DNA of 21,398 nt from Flavobacteriales bacterium UBA7443 (GTDB taxonomy: Bacteria > Bacteroidota > Bacteroidia > Flavobacteriales_D > Sanyastnellaceae). The DNA lies in NCBI GenBank assembly GCA_002477505.1, contig DLQB01000124.1, positions 407-21,804 on the forward strand, in the 5' to 3' direction. Made by a program: the position numbers and the translations under genes. Numbering within the stretch: position 1 is the first letter of the stretch; each line of letters begins with the position of its first letter. Positions 1 to 7,219 of this stretch are shown in pieces. Under the pieces are notes generated by a model. The model had not been told where the DNA came from. It did not search any database and saw nothing but the letters and a program-made list of their open reading frames with translations.

Positions 1-668
1 GTGATGGCCAGAATGATGCCGCCAAAGACGAGGCCATTGCCAAGCGTACCCAAATAAATCAAAGCGTTCTCCGTCAGAAAGTGCCCGGCTGTTCCAATCC
101 AGTGGTCCCAAGCTGGCATTCCCCATTTTCCCAAAATGGATGCGATATAGCCGGCGAACCAGGGACTGAGTACGGTCCACAGAAGTGCCCAGCGGACCGT
201 TTTTCCATTTCCACTTGATTTTCGTTGGGTGATCATGGGCCAAGACCAGAAGATCAATAGAACAGGAAGGGAGAGGGCGCCCAGTCCAAGGCCTTGGCGT
301 CCAAGCCAAAAAGCCAGGAAAGCGCCTGAGCCACCCAGCCAATTTTGATAGGGCTCGCGATTGCTTTGGGCCGCGTCATTCAAGCCTTCGAGTACCATTG
401 CGTAGTCAGCCGAACCCGTGAAAAGTCCCGAAACGAGCGCACCTCCAATATAAATCCCTGCAACGAGCATTGAAACGCCGACTGCCGCTTGCAGTCGCGG
501 GTTTCGGCACCGTTCTTGAAACGCAGCGAACCAAACACGAAGCTTTCCGGGGGCTGCCTTTGTTCGGGGTGTTTTCTTGCTGCTTTTCTTTTCAGCTTCG
601 GCCGCGCCTTTTTTTCGGTTGCGAGCGGGTGCAGGCTTGCTGCTTTTGGTGTTTTTACGGATGGCCAT
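1..668 (-). CDS. ftsK: DNA translocase FtsK, N-terminal membrane part (runs off left edge)
   Basis: The minus strand is open from an ATG at 668 to base 1, giving 222 codons and no stop, so the rest of the gene lies outside the window. An in-frame stop at 684-686 makes this ATG the first possible start. The protein opens with a Lys/Arg/Ala-rich cytoplasmic tail of about 45 residues (MAIRKNTKSSKPAPARNRKK). Four hydrophobic segments follow at about residues 60-82, 113-143, 160-180 and 198-222. A basic tail followed by a four-helix membrane domain is the N-terminal layout of FtsK/SpoIIIE translocases, which anchor at the division septum and pump DNA during chromosome segregation. The motor and gamma domains are not visible, so the name rests on topology and general resemblance to Bacteroidota FtsK. 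Another multi-pass protein is possible. Confidence 0.68.
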   Translation of the reverse strand, partial: MAIRKNTKSSKPAPARNRKKGAAEAEKKSSKKTPRTKAAPGKLRVWFAAFQERCRNPRLQAAVGVSMLVAGIYIGGALVSGLFTGSADYAMVLEGLNDAAQSNREPYQNWLGGSGAFLAFWLGRQGLGLGALSLPVLLIFWSWPMITQRKSSGNGKTVRWALLWTVLSPWFAGYIASILGKWGMPAWDHWIGTAGHFLTENALIYLGTLGNGLVFGGIILAI

Positions 669-678
669 AGCGAAAGCA

Positions 679-708
679 TAAACTTAAGAGGAGGAAGCCC
701 CTGCAAAA
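679..708 (-). promoter_or_regulatory. Candidate ftsK promoter
   Basis: Read on the minus strand, TTTTG (708-704) is followed after 17 bases by TAAGTTTA (686-679). The second box matches the Bacteroidota -7 consensus TAnnTTTG at all but its last base. Transcription would start only a few bases before the ftsK ATG at 668, giving a very short leader. The spacing is a little shorter than the usual 19-21, so this is a moderate candidate. Confidence 0.35.
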
Positions 709-761
709 CCGCCTGCATCAGCGGCTTATCCACGTTGAAATGTTGGATTTGCGATAAGGCC

Positions 762-791
762 TTGTTAGGTCACAATGATTCGCTATATTTG
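762..791 (+). promoter_or_regulatory. Bacteroidota-type promoter of rpmG
   Basis: TTG at 762-764 is followed after exactly 19 bases by TATATTTG at 784-791, a full match to the Bacteroidota sigma-ABfr pattern (TTG at -33, TAnnTTTG at -7). The predicted start is near 798, leaving about 12 bases before the rpmG ATG at 810. It faces away from the candidate ftsK promoter, and the two share the 141-base intergenic space 669-809. Confidence 0.7.
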
Positions 792-809
792 CACTCCAAT
801 TTTTGACAG

Positions 810-992
810 ATGGCCAAGAAAGGCAACCGCGTACAAGTGATCCTCGAATGCACAGAGCATAAAGATTCTGGCAAGCCAGGAACGTCACGATACATTACGA
901 CCAAGAACCGAAAGAATTCTCCGGATCGCATCGAATTGAAGAAGTACAATCCTGTGCTTCGGAAGATGACCATGCACAAAGAGATAAAATAA
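810..992 (+). CDS. rpmG: 50S ribosomal protein L33
   Basis: This 60-residue basic protein has the L33 pattern: an N-terminal [18 protein letters not shown] strand region, then [24 protein letters not shown], ending in [11 protein letters not shown]. It is a small protein of the large ribosomal subunit. Length and sequence agree with bacterial L33. Only one Cys is present (ECTEH), so it is the zinc-free type rather than the four-cysteine form. In many Bacteroidota L28 (rpmB) lies directly upstream. Here the upstream neighbour is the divergent ftsK, and the gene has its own good promoter. The DUF4295 gene follows after 8 bases and is surely co-transcribed. Confidence 0.95.
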   Translation: MAKKGNRVQVILECTEHKDSGKPGTSRYITTKNRKNSPDRIELKKYNPVLRKMTMHKEIK

Positions 993-1000
993 ACTGAGTC

Positions 1001-1156
1001 ATGGCAAAGAAAACAGTAGCATCCTTGCAATCCGGCGGCGGAAAGCAACACACGAAGGTCATCAAGATGATCAAAAGCGCCAAATCAGGGGCATACACTT
1101 TCCGTGAAGAGATCGTCCACAACGACGATGTCAAAGAATGGCTCGGCCGCGACTGA
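1001..1156 (+). CDS. DUF4295 small basic protein
   Basis: This 51-codon frame starts at the ATG at 1001, 8 bases after the rpmG stop. The product begins MAKKTVASLQSGGGKQHTKV and ends NDDVKEWLGRD. Its composition and position after L33 match the DUF4295 family, a short Bacteroidota-specific protein nearly always encoded beside rpmB/rpmG. Its role is not established. The constant ribosomal-gene context and the basic N-terminal half suggest a ribosome-associated protein, which is inference. A strong intrinsic terminator 33 bases downstream ends this two-gene unit. Confidence 0.88.
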   Translation: MAKKTVASLQSGGGKQHTKVIKMIKSAKSGAYTFREEIVHNDDVKEWLGRD

Positions 1157-1187
1157 GCGAATAGGTCAGTTGAACACCACTTTGAAG

Positions 1188-1221
1188 AAGGGCCGCACTT
1201 GCCAAAGTGCCGGCCCTTTTT
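1188..1221 (+). terminator. Intrinsic terminator of rpmG-DUF4295
   Basis: GGGCC (1190-1194) pairs with GGCCC (1212-1216). The inner stem GCACTT (1195-1200) pairs with AAGTGC (1205-1210) around a GCCA loop, with one bulged C at 1211. The stem is followed directly by TTTTT at 1217-1221, and the two A residues at 1188-1189 can extend it. It separates the ribosomal unit from ftsY. Confidence 0.85.
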
Positions 1222-1252
1222 GTCCTAAAAGCCCTCTATTCAAAATAACCTC

Positions 1253-2242
1253 ATGAGTTTTTTCAAGCGGATTTTTTCAGGAAAGAAGAAGGAAAGCCTC
1301 GATTCGGGACTTGAAAAGACCCGTACGAATGTTTTTCAACGACTCGCCAAGGTGTTTACCGGTCGCCGAAAGGTGGACGAGGAGTTGATGGATGATCTGG
1401 AAGAGGCCCTGATCACGGCAGATGTCGGAGTTGACACCTCCAATAAAATCTTAGATCGCCTGCGAAAGCGCGCCCGTTTTGAGGCATATATGGAAGTGCA
1501 GGAATTGTATGAGATGCTGCGGGAGGAAATTGCAGGCCTTTTTTCCGAGTCTGGAACGCGCACACTGGATGATTTTGACAAAGGCATTCTCGATTCAAGC
1601 CAGGGACCGAAGGTGATCATGGTGGTTGGCGTGAATGGCGTGGGCAAAACCACGTCCATCGGGAAGTTAGCTTGGCGGTACAAGAACGAGGGAAAAAAAG
1701 TCCTTCTTGGGGCATCGGACACCTTCCGTGCTGCGGCCATCGATCAATTGAAAATTTGGTCAGAGCGGGCAGGAGTGGAAATCATTGCCCAACACATGGG
1801 TGCTGATCCTGCTTCGGTAGCCTTTGACACCTTGGAAGCTGCTGTTGCGCGCGATGCTGAGGTGGTGATTGTCGATACGGCAGGCCGCCTCCACAACAAA
1901 AAGGGGCTGATGGAGGAGTTGACCAAGATTAAGCGCGTAATGGACAAAATTGTCCCAGGTGCTCCCCACGAAGTATTGCTTGTTTTGGATGGTTCAACCG
2001 GTCAGAATGCGGTTGAACAGGCCAAGCAGTTCATGGCGGCTACAGAAGTCTCGGGTTTGGTGTTGACCAAATTGGACGGCACGGCGAAAGGAGGCGCAGT
2101 ACTCGCCATCTCTGACCAACTGAGTATCCCTGTTCGGTTCATCGGCATTGGTGAAAAAATGGAAGATTTACAAGATTTTGACGTCATTGAATTCATCGAT
2201 AGTCTTTTGCCTGAAAATTGGGATGAATCCACCACTGCCTGA
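1253..2242 (+). CDS. ftsY: Signal recognition particle receptor FtsY
   Basis: This 329-residue SRP-GTPase docks ribosome-SRP complexes at the inner membrane for co-translational insertion of membrane proteins. Residues 1-120 hold a short basic start (MSFFKRIFSGKKK) and the helical N domain, with ALITADVGVDTS typical of the family. The G domain has the P-loop GVNGVGKTT at 126-134, the SRP-GTPase signature DTFRAAAIDQL at 156-166, DTAGR at 208-212 and the guanine-specificity TKLD at 272-275. The end, FIGIGEKMEDLQDFD, is the conserved FtsY C-terminus. The long acidic A domain of enterobacterial FtsY is absent, as is usual in Bacteroidota. rimO starts 23 bases downstream and is probably co-transcribed. 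Confidence 0.97.
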   Translation: MSFFKRIFSGKKKESLDSGLEKTRTNVFQRLAKVFTGRRKVDEELMDDLEEALITADVGVDTSNKILDRLRKRARFEAYMEVQELYEMLREEIAGLFSESGTRTLDDFDKGILDSSQGPKVIMVVGVNGVGKTTSIGKLAWRYKNEGKKVLLGASDTFRAAAIDQLKIWSERAGVEIIAQHMGADPASVAFDTLEAAVARDAEVVIVDTAGRLHNKKGLMEELTKIKRVMDKIVPGAPHEVLLVLDGSTGQNAVEQAKQFMAATEVSGLVLTKLDGTAKGGAVLAISDQLSIPVRFIGIGEKMEDLQDFDVIEFIDSLLPENWDESTTA

Positions 2243-2265
2243 GTCTATACCCACGATCCAACTCC

Positions 2266-3579
2266 ATGAGAACAAGAACCACCCAGCCGCGTAAAGTCAA
2301 TGTAGTGACCTTGGGCTGCGCCAAAAACGTTTTCGATTCTGAAGTGTTGATGGGCCAACTACGGGCCAATTCGTACGATGTAGAGCATGAGTCTAAATCA
2401 GGCGATGCTGGAATTGTGATCATCAATACTTGTGGTTTCATTGAAAGCGCAAAGCAAGAAAGCATCGATACCATCATTCGTTTTTCAGAAGCGAAAGAAG
2501 AGGGCTTGGTCGATCGGGTTTATGTAACCGGCTGTCTGTCGGAGCGTTACAAAGACGAATTGAAAGATGGGATTCCGGAAGTAGATGCTTGGTTTGGAAC
2601 CCGTGATTTGCCGCGTTTGCTCAAGACGTTGAAAGCCGATTACAAGCGCGAATTGGTGGGGGAGCGATTGCTCACAACCCCGGCACATTACGCTTACTTA
2701 AAGATCGCAGAAGGATGCGATCGTCCTTGTGCATTTTGCGCGATTCCTCTGATGCGCGGCAAGCACGTGTCAACGCCGATGGAGGATTTGGTGAAACAGG
2801 CGAAGAGCCTCGCCGCCAATGGAGTTCGGGAATTGATCCTGATTGCTCAAGATTTGACCTACTACGGCCTGGACATTTATCGCGAGCGAAAACTCGCGGA
2901 ATTGGTTCGTCGGCTCAGCGATGTAGATGGCATCGATTGGATTCGTTTGCATTATGCCTTTCCGACTGGATTTCCGATGGATGTGTTGGATGTAATGGCG
3001 GAACGTTCCAACGTCTGCAATTACCTCGATATGCCTTTGCAGCATGCTTCGGATGATATCTTGAAAAGCATGCGGAGAGGGATCACCCAAGAGAAGATGG
3101 ACCGATTGATTGGTGATATTCGAAACCGCGTTCCTGAAATTGCGCTGCGTACCACTTTGATTTGTGGTTTTCCAGGTGAGACCGAAGCGCACCATCAAGA
3201 CATGCTGGAATGGACGGCGAGAATGCGCTTCGAACGCGTCGGTTGTTTTACGTATTCGCATGAGGAAAATACGCACGCCTTCAAACTTGAAGATGATGTT
3301 TCTGAAGAGGTGAAACGCAAGCGTGTCGAGGCCATCATGGAACAGCAAGCGGGTATTTCTTATGAACTCAATCAAAAATTCGTAGGAACGCAGCAGCGCG
3401 CACTCGTAGATCGAACAGAAGACGGGATCTGGATTGGACGAACCGAATGGGATTCTCCGGATGTCGACAATGAGGTTCGGATTACAGTGCCGGGCGATGT
3501 GCATCTGAGGATGGGTGACTTTGCAGACGTTCAAATTGAGTCAGCAACAGAGTTTGATTTGCATGGCAAGTTGGTCTGA
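2266..3579 (+). CDS. rimO: Ribosomal protein S12 methylthiotransferase RimO
   Basis: This 437-residue radical-SAM enzyme adds a methylthio group to a conserved aspartate of ribosomal protein S12, using two 4Fe-4S clusters. The N-terminal UPF0004 domain carries Cys18 (TLGCAKN), Cys56 (NTCGF) and Cys90 (TGCLSE) for the auxiliary cluster. The radical-SAM motif CDRPCAFC supplies Cys151, Cys155 and Cys158. The motif AIPLMRGKHVS that follows, and the C-terminal TRAM-type region from about residue 370, fit RimO rather than the tRNA enzyme MiaB, whose motif differs. Length is normal. queE overlaps its 3' end in another frame, so the two are likely translated from one message. Confidence 0.95.
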   Translation: MRTRTTQPRKVNVVTLGCAKNVFDSEVLMGQLRANSYDVEHESKSGDAGIVIINTCGFIESAKQESIDTIIRFSEAKEEGLVDRVYVTGCLSERYKDELKDGIPEVDAWFGTRDLPRLLKTLKADYKRELVGERLLTTPAHYAYLKIAEGCDRPCAFCAIPLMRGKHVSTPMEDLVKQAKSLAANGVRELILIAQDLTYYGLDIYRERKLAELVRRLSDVDGIDWIRLHYAFPTGFPMDVLDVMAERSNVCNYLDMPLQHASDDILKSMRRGITQEKMDRLIGDIRNRVPEIALRTTLICGFPGETEAHHQDMLEWTARMRFERVGCFTYSHEENTHAFKLEDDVSEEVKRKRVEAIMEQQAGISYELNQKFVGTQQRALVDRTEDGIWIGRTEWDSPDVDNEVRITVPGDVHLRMGDFADVQIESATEFDLHGKLV

Positions 3580-4177
3580 ACATAGGTACCCGGTGATGGA
3601 ACAATTCCTCACCGTTCAGGGAGAAGGGGCCCACACGGGAAAAAGTGCGTGGTTTATCCGCTTGGGTGGGTGCGATGTCGGATGCGCCTGGTGCGATGTG
3701 AAAGAAAGTTGGGACGTGGAGGCACATCCCAAAGTGAGCTGTGCCGCACTGGTGAAGCAAGCTCGGGAGTCAGGTGCGCCGATTTGTGTTGTAACCGGCG
3801 GTGAGCCGGCGATGCACGACCTCGGTCCTTTGACGAAGGGGCTGCGCGACGCAGGCCTGAAAACCCATATCGAAACATCCGGTGCGCACAAAATGTCTGG
3901 GGAATGGGACTGGGTGACACTCTCGCCAAAACGCTTCAAAGCAGCACGAGAAGACGCTTATGCGCATGTTGATGAGTTAAAGGTTGTCGTGGTGAATCGC
4001 CAAGACATTTCGTGGGGTGAGAGCCATGCAGAAAAAGTTTCCGAAAGCACAGAGTTGTTTTTTCAACCGGAATGGGACCGACGCGAAAAGGTGCTTCCAC
4101 ACATCATGCAGCACCTTCAAATCCAGCCGCGCTGGCGCATCTCACTCCAGACCCATAAGTACCTGGGACTGCCCTAA
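3563..4177 (+). CDS. queE: 7-carboxy-7-deazaguanine synthase QueE
   Basis: This radical-SAM enzyme turns 6-carboxytetrahydropterin into 7-carboxy-7-deazaguanine, a precursor of queuosine in tRNA. The protein has MEQFLTVQGEG near its start, then LGGCDVGCAWCDVKESWD with the CxxxCxxC cluster ligands Cys37, Cys41 and Cys44, then VVTGGEPAMHD, ETSGAHK, LSPKRF and DELKVVV, all QueE landmarks. I chose ATG 3563 (204 residues), which overlaps rimO by 17 bases. ATG 3596 (MEQFL...) is an alternative, while the frame upstream to 3515 gives an unlikely N-terminus inside rimO. Other queuosine genes are not in the window. The gene ends 3 bases from the end of the convergent haem operon. Confidence 0.92.
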   Translation: MASWSEHRYPVMEQFLTVQGEGAHTGKSAWFIRLGGCDVGCAWCDVKESWDVEAHPKVSCAALVKQARESGAPICVVTGGEPAMHDLGPLTKGLRDAGLKTHIETSGAHKMSGEWDWVTLSPKRFKAAREDAYAHVDELKVVVVNRQDISWGESHAEKVSESTELFFQPEWDRREKVLPHIMQHLQIQPRWRISLQTHKYLGLP

Positions 4178-4180
4178 ATC

Positions 4181-5164
4181 TCAGCGCTCCAGTACTTCAA
4201 ACGTTACGTTGCCGGTGTTTCCATTCGCATCGTAAAAGTCGAGCATGCGCATTAAGAATTCGCGTCCTTCCTCCGTTCGGACGCAATACAATTTATCGTA
4301 ATCAACGGTGTATGCGCTGGTGCTGAGATCAAAAATCTTCCAGTCATATCCGATGGCATTCCATTCAGGGCTGAATTCCAGGTCATCCCAGCTGTTGGTT
4401 TTCCACGTTTCCCAATCCACTTCGCGGGTTTCGTAGACTTGAACGCGGTCCGTGGGAGTCAACAAGCCGACGACGAGGTAGGGGATTTCACCATCCAACA
4501 ATTCCATGTATTGGGTGATGCACACTTCCCACGACGATGCCGGGGGTTCGACTTGATGAGCAGAAGAATTGAGCAAACTTACTTGGTGCCACTCGCATCC
4601 ATCGAGCTTTGGTACAGATACCGTGTCCGTATTGAGGCCTTGTGCATCGGCGATTTGCAGAAGCCAACCGGTGTCATCCAAACCAATCAAACCCACGCGC
4701 GCAATGCCGAGGGGTTCGTTTTCCTCATCCAATCCCAGGTCAACGAGTGTCAATTCATTGGCAACAAGTTCGAGACCAACATTGGCATCTCCCGCCATGC
4801 CCGTGGGGTCCATTACTTCCCACTTGTCGTCTTCCAACGCATCAAAATTGATGGAAGAGTGAAAGTCTATCGCCTCGGTATGGTACGTTTTCATGGCGCG
4901 ACCTGAATTGGTCATCAACGAGGTCGCTCCTTCAGCTTCGCGCAAGGCGATGCACCAATCCCGCTGTTGGCAGCTAGCTTCAATGCGGTTTTCCGTCAAA
5001 CTGAAAAACAATTGTGTTTCATAATCAACGCCCACATTCGCCTGAATCAGGTTCGCTGAGCCCGGTGTGCGTGCTGGGATGGGAAGTTCTCGTTCAACGC
5101 AACTTGTGAGAAAAATCAAGGCGGCGATGAAAGCTGTTCCGAGGGGGTGAATCAGTCGGTTCAT
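4181..5164 (-). CDS. HmuY-like lipoprotein with two HmuY-type domains
   Basis: This 327-residue protein has a lipoprotein signal ending FLTSC, with the lipidated Cys at residue 22. HmuY proteins bind haem at the Bacteroidota cell surface and pass it to a TonB receptor. The first half has a HmuY N-terminal pattern (QLFFSLTENRIEA, DWCIALREAEG, MTNSGRAM). The second half has SSWEVCITQ, then IGYDWKIFDLS, then KLYCVRTEEGREFLMRMLDF and ending TGNVTFEVLER, the HmuY C-terminal pattern. It shares this layout with the secreted protein at 7220-8464. The start at 5164 overlaps the receptor stop by 4 bases, so it is translationally coupled. An upstream extension to 5218 would give an N-terminus without an exposed signal peptide. 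The haem ligands cannot be assigned by eye. Confidence 0.78.
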   Translation of the reverse strand: MNRLIHPLGTAFIAALIFLTSCVERELPIPARTPGSANLIQANVGVDYETQLFFSLTENRIEASCQQRDWCIALREAEGATSLMTNSGRAMKTYHTEAIDFHSSINFDALEDDKWEVMDPTGMAGDANVGLELVANELTLVDLGLDEENEPLGIARVGLIGLDDTGWLLQIADAQGLNTDTVSVPKLDGCEWHQVSLLNSSAHQVEPPASSWEVCITQYMELLDGEIPYLVVGLLTPTDRVQVYETREVDWETWKTNSWDDLEFSPEWNAIGYDWKIFDLSTSAYTVDYDKLYCVRTEEGREFLMRMLDFYDANGNTGNVTFEVLER

Positions 5165-7209
5165 GGGGTTCGAGATTCGATGCGGTACTGGACACGGAGA
5201 TTGAAACTCCGGCCCCAAGACATGAGGTTGGCAGAAGGCGAGTGAGCGGCATTGTTTGTGGAGCCAACAATAGCGGTCACATTCGTAATGTTTTTGGCGG
5301 TCGCCGTTAATCGCCAGCGCGCGTCAGGGTCGGCCCACTCGACGTGTGCGTCGATCCACGAGTAGGCTTCCGTGCTTTGCTGCTGAATCGATTCCAAATC
5401 GGCACTCACGACACGTTGCGTGGGACCAATCCATCGAAGTGAAGTGCCAAAATGGATGGATTTGCGACTGCTCCACTCCACACGCGTGGCGCATTCAAAC
5501 GCGGAAAACCGCGGGAACGCCTCCTCGTATTCTCCAATTTGTTGTTGCGAACTGATCCAACTCGACGCGGCATGCAGCTGCCATCGGTTGAGCTGGATTT
5601 GTCCATTCAATTTGAGTCCCTGGGATTGAAATTGCGAGAAATTCTGGTACCGGAATGTTCCGTCGAGTTGGTCAACGAGGCCAATTTGATTGCGCACGTA
5701 ATTGGCGAAAATCTGAGATGAAAATGCCACATGTTCATCCTCCCAGTCGTAAGCCAACTGCGTGAAGTGGGACGTTTCCGGTGCTAAGTTTTCATTGCCA
5801 TACAAGGAGTGGTTGACATCCACAAAGCGGAAATGGAGTTCTTTCAAACTCGGAGCACGAAAGCCTTTGGCATAGGAAATCCTCAACCGCTGCGGGCCGT
5901 TTTTCCAGCGTCCGAGAATGCTCGGAAGGAAGGGCGCCGCAAATTGCGTGTTGTACGCCTTTCGCAATCCAAATTGTCCGCGAAACCGATTGCTTTCCCA
6001 AAAGGCTTGCGCAAACAGTGCCGCATCGGACATTGTTTTTGTTGCACCCGACATTCGCTGACTGGTCAGCGTTTGATGGTTCACATCCCAGCCCGTCCGA
6101 ATCTTTAACATGCCGAGACTCCATACATCACCGCTTCCTCGGCTTTGAAAGGAATGCATGGTCGTGGTGTCCTGCGATTCGAATTCGAGAGGGCTGGTCT
6201 CGAGATTGGTCAGGTCGGTGGCAAATGCCTCGCGCGACCTCCAAAACCGCTGGTAAGAAACAAAAGCCTCCCAGGTGTTGCCGTCCGCCCCGTAGTGCTT
6301 TGCTTCCAAGGTCGGCATCCAGCGTCGAGTGAAATACCGATCGTCGAAGGCGGTCTGTCCATACGGTTGGCGCGGTTCGCCTTTGTTGTCGATGCGCTCA
6401 AACATCCCATTGAAGCGTGGCTTGATCAGCCAGTTTCCGACATGGTATTGTGTTTTCCAAGTCAGGGTATGTTGCAGTTTGGGATTCCACAACTGCGTGC
6501 GCGTGGAGTCCGCTAGGTGATCGGTAAAACCGTCCCAATTGGCATCGGATGGCGACCAGCCATCAAAGTAGTAACGCGACAGGTGCACGGAGTGGTGCCT
6601 GCCGTTTCGATTGGACGACAACCCGACGGATTGGGATTGAACACCAACGCTTTCATATTGCACGGTGGCTTCCATTGCAGAAGCCGCCGCGATGTCCGTA
6701 CGGGTGATGATGTTGATGGTTCCGGCCAGAGAATTGGTGCCGTATTCCACCGCCATGGGGCCATCGATGATTTCGATGCGTTCCACGTTGTCCAGCGTGA
6801 TTTGACTGAGGTCGATGTTGTCATTCATCCGACCGGTCAATGGAACACCATCAACGAGCACATTGACACTTCGTCCTCCGAGGCCGTTCATTTTCATGGC
6901 AGAACCCAGAATGGGATCTTGCGAAACGTCAAAGTTCAATTGGGAGCGCATGAGGTCGCGGAGCGAATGGGCTCCAAGTTGGGCAAATTCTGCCGCACGA
7001 ATGGTGCGGATGTTGCGCATGGCATCCTGCTCTGTTGTGCCCAAGGCTTCCCCTGTTACTGTGGCCAAGTCGAGTTCGAAGAGGCGGTTGGTCATCTCCA
7101 TCAAGCTGCTGTCGGCTTGCGGTGTTGCGGAACGAGCGCCATCCATAGGAAGGGCGAAGCACGTCAATACGAGCAACCAAAGTACAGGACGGAGCGAGGG
7201 GCGGTTCAT
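5161..7209 (-). CDS. TonB-dependent outer-membrane receptor, probable haem receptor
   Basis: This 682-residue protein has a signal peptide (hydrophobic core at residues 9-21). A plug domain follows at about 45-172, with RDLMRSQLNFDV, LGGRSVNVLVDGVPLTGR, NVERIEIIDGPMAVEYGTNS and LAGTINIITR, and then a 22-strand-type barrel. Haem receptors carry FRAP and NPNL boxes with a histidine between them. Here FRAP is at 450-453, His459 and His467 follow, and NENL at 472-475 is a variant of NPNL. There is no N-terminal carboxypeptidase-like domain, unlike SusC proteins. The T9SS HmuY-like gene ends 10 bases upstream and the HmuY-like lipoprotein overlaps downstream. This matches the logic of hmuY-hmuR operons, though the substrate is inferred from that context. 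Confidence 0.88.
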   Translation of the reverse strand: MNRPSLRPVLWLLVLTCFALPMDGARSATPQADSSLMEMTNRLFELDLATVTGEALGTTEQDAMRNIRTIRAAEFAQLGAHSLRDLMRSQLNFDVSQDPILGSAMKMNGLGGRSVNVLVDGVPLTGRMNDNIDLSQITLDNVERIEIIDGPMAVEYGTNSLAGTINIITRTDIAAASAMEATVQYESVGVQSQSVGLSSNRNGRHHSVHLSRYYFDGWSPSDANWDGFTDHLADSTRTQLWNPKLQHTLTWKTQYHVGNWLIKPRFNGMFERIDNKGEPRQPYGQTAFDDRYFTRRWMPTLEAKHYGADGNTWEAFVSYQRFWRSREAFATDLTNLETSPLEFESQDTTTMHSFQSRGSGDVWSLGMLKIRTGWDVNHQTLTSQRMSGATKTMSDAALFAQAFWESNRFRGQFGLRKAYNTQFAAPFLPSILGRWKNGPQRLRISYAKGFRAPSLKELHFRFVDVNHSLYGNENLAPETSHFTQLAYDWEDEHVAFSSQIFANYVRNQIGLVDQLDGTFRYQNFSQFQSQGLKLNGQIQLNRWQLHAASSWISSQQQIGEYEEAFPRFSAFECATRVEWSSRKSIHFGTSLRWIGPTQRVVSADLESIQQQSTEAYSWIDAHVEWADPDARWRLTATAKNITNVTAIVGSTNNAAHSPSANLMSWGRSFNLRVQYRIESRTP

Positions 7210-7219
7210 TGCTCTGGGG

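Noticed and set aside
380..733. A 117-codon minus-strand frame as a separate basic protein
   Set aside because: It overlaps in another frame the FtsK-like reading frame starting at 668, which has membrane helices and a coherent N-terminus.
2770..3534. A 254-codon minus-strand frame
   Set aside because: It is antisense to rimO, whose catalytic motifs are intact, and shows no recognisable domain or start signal.
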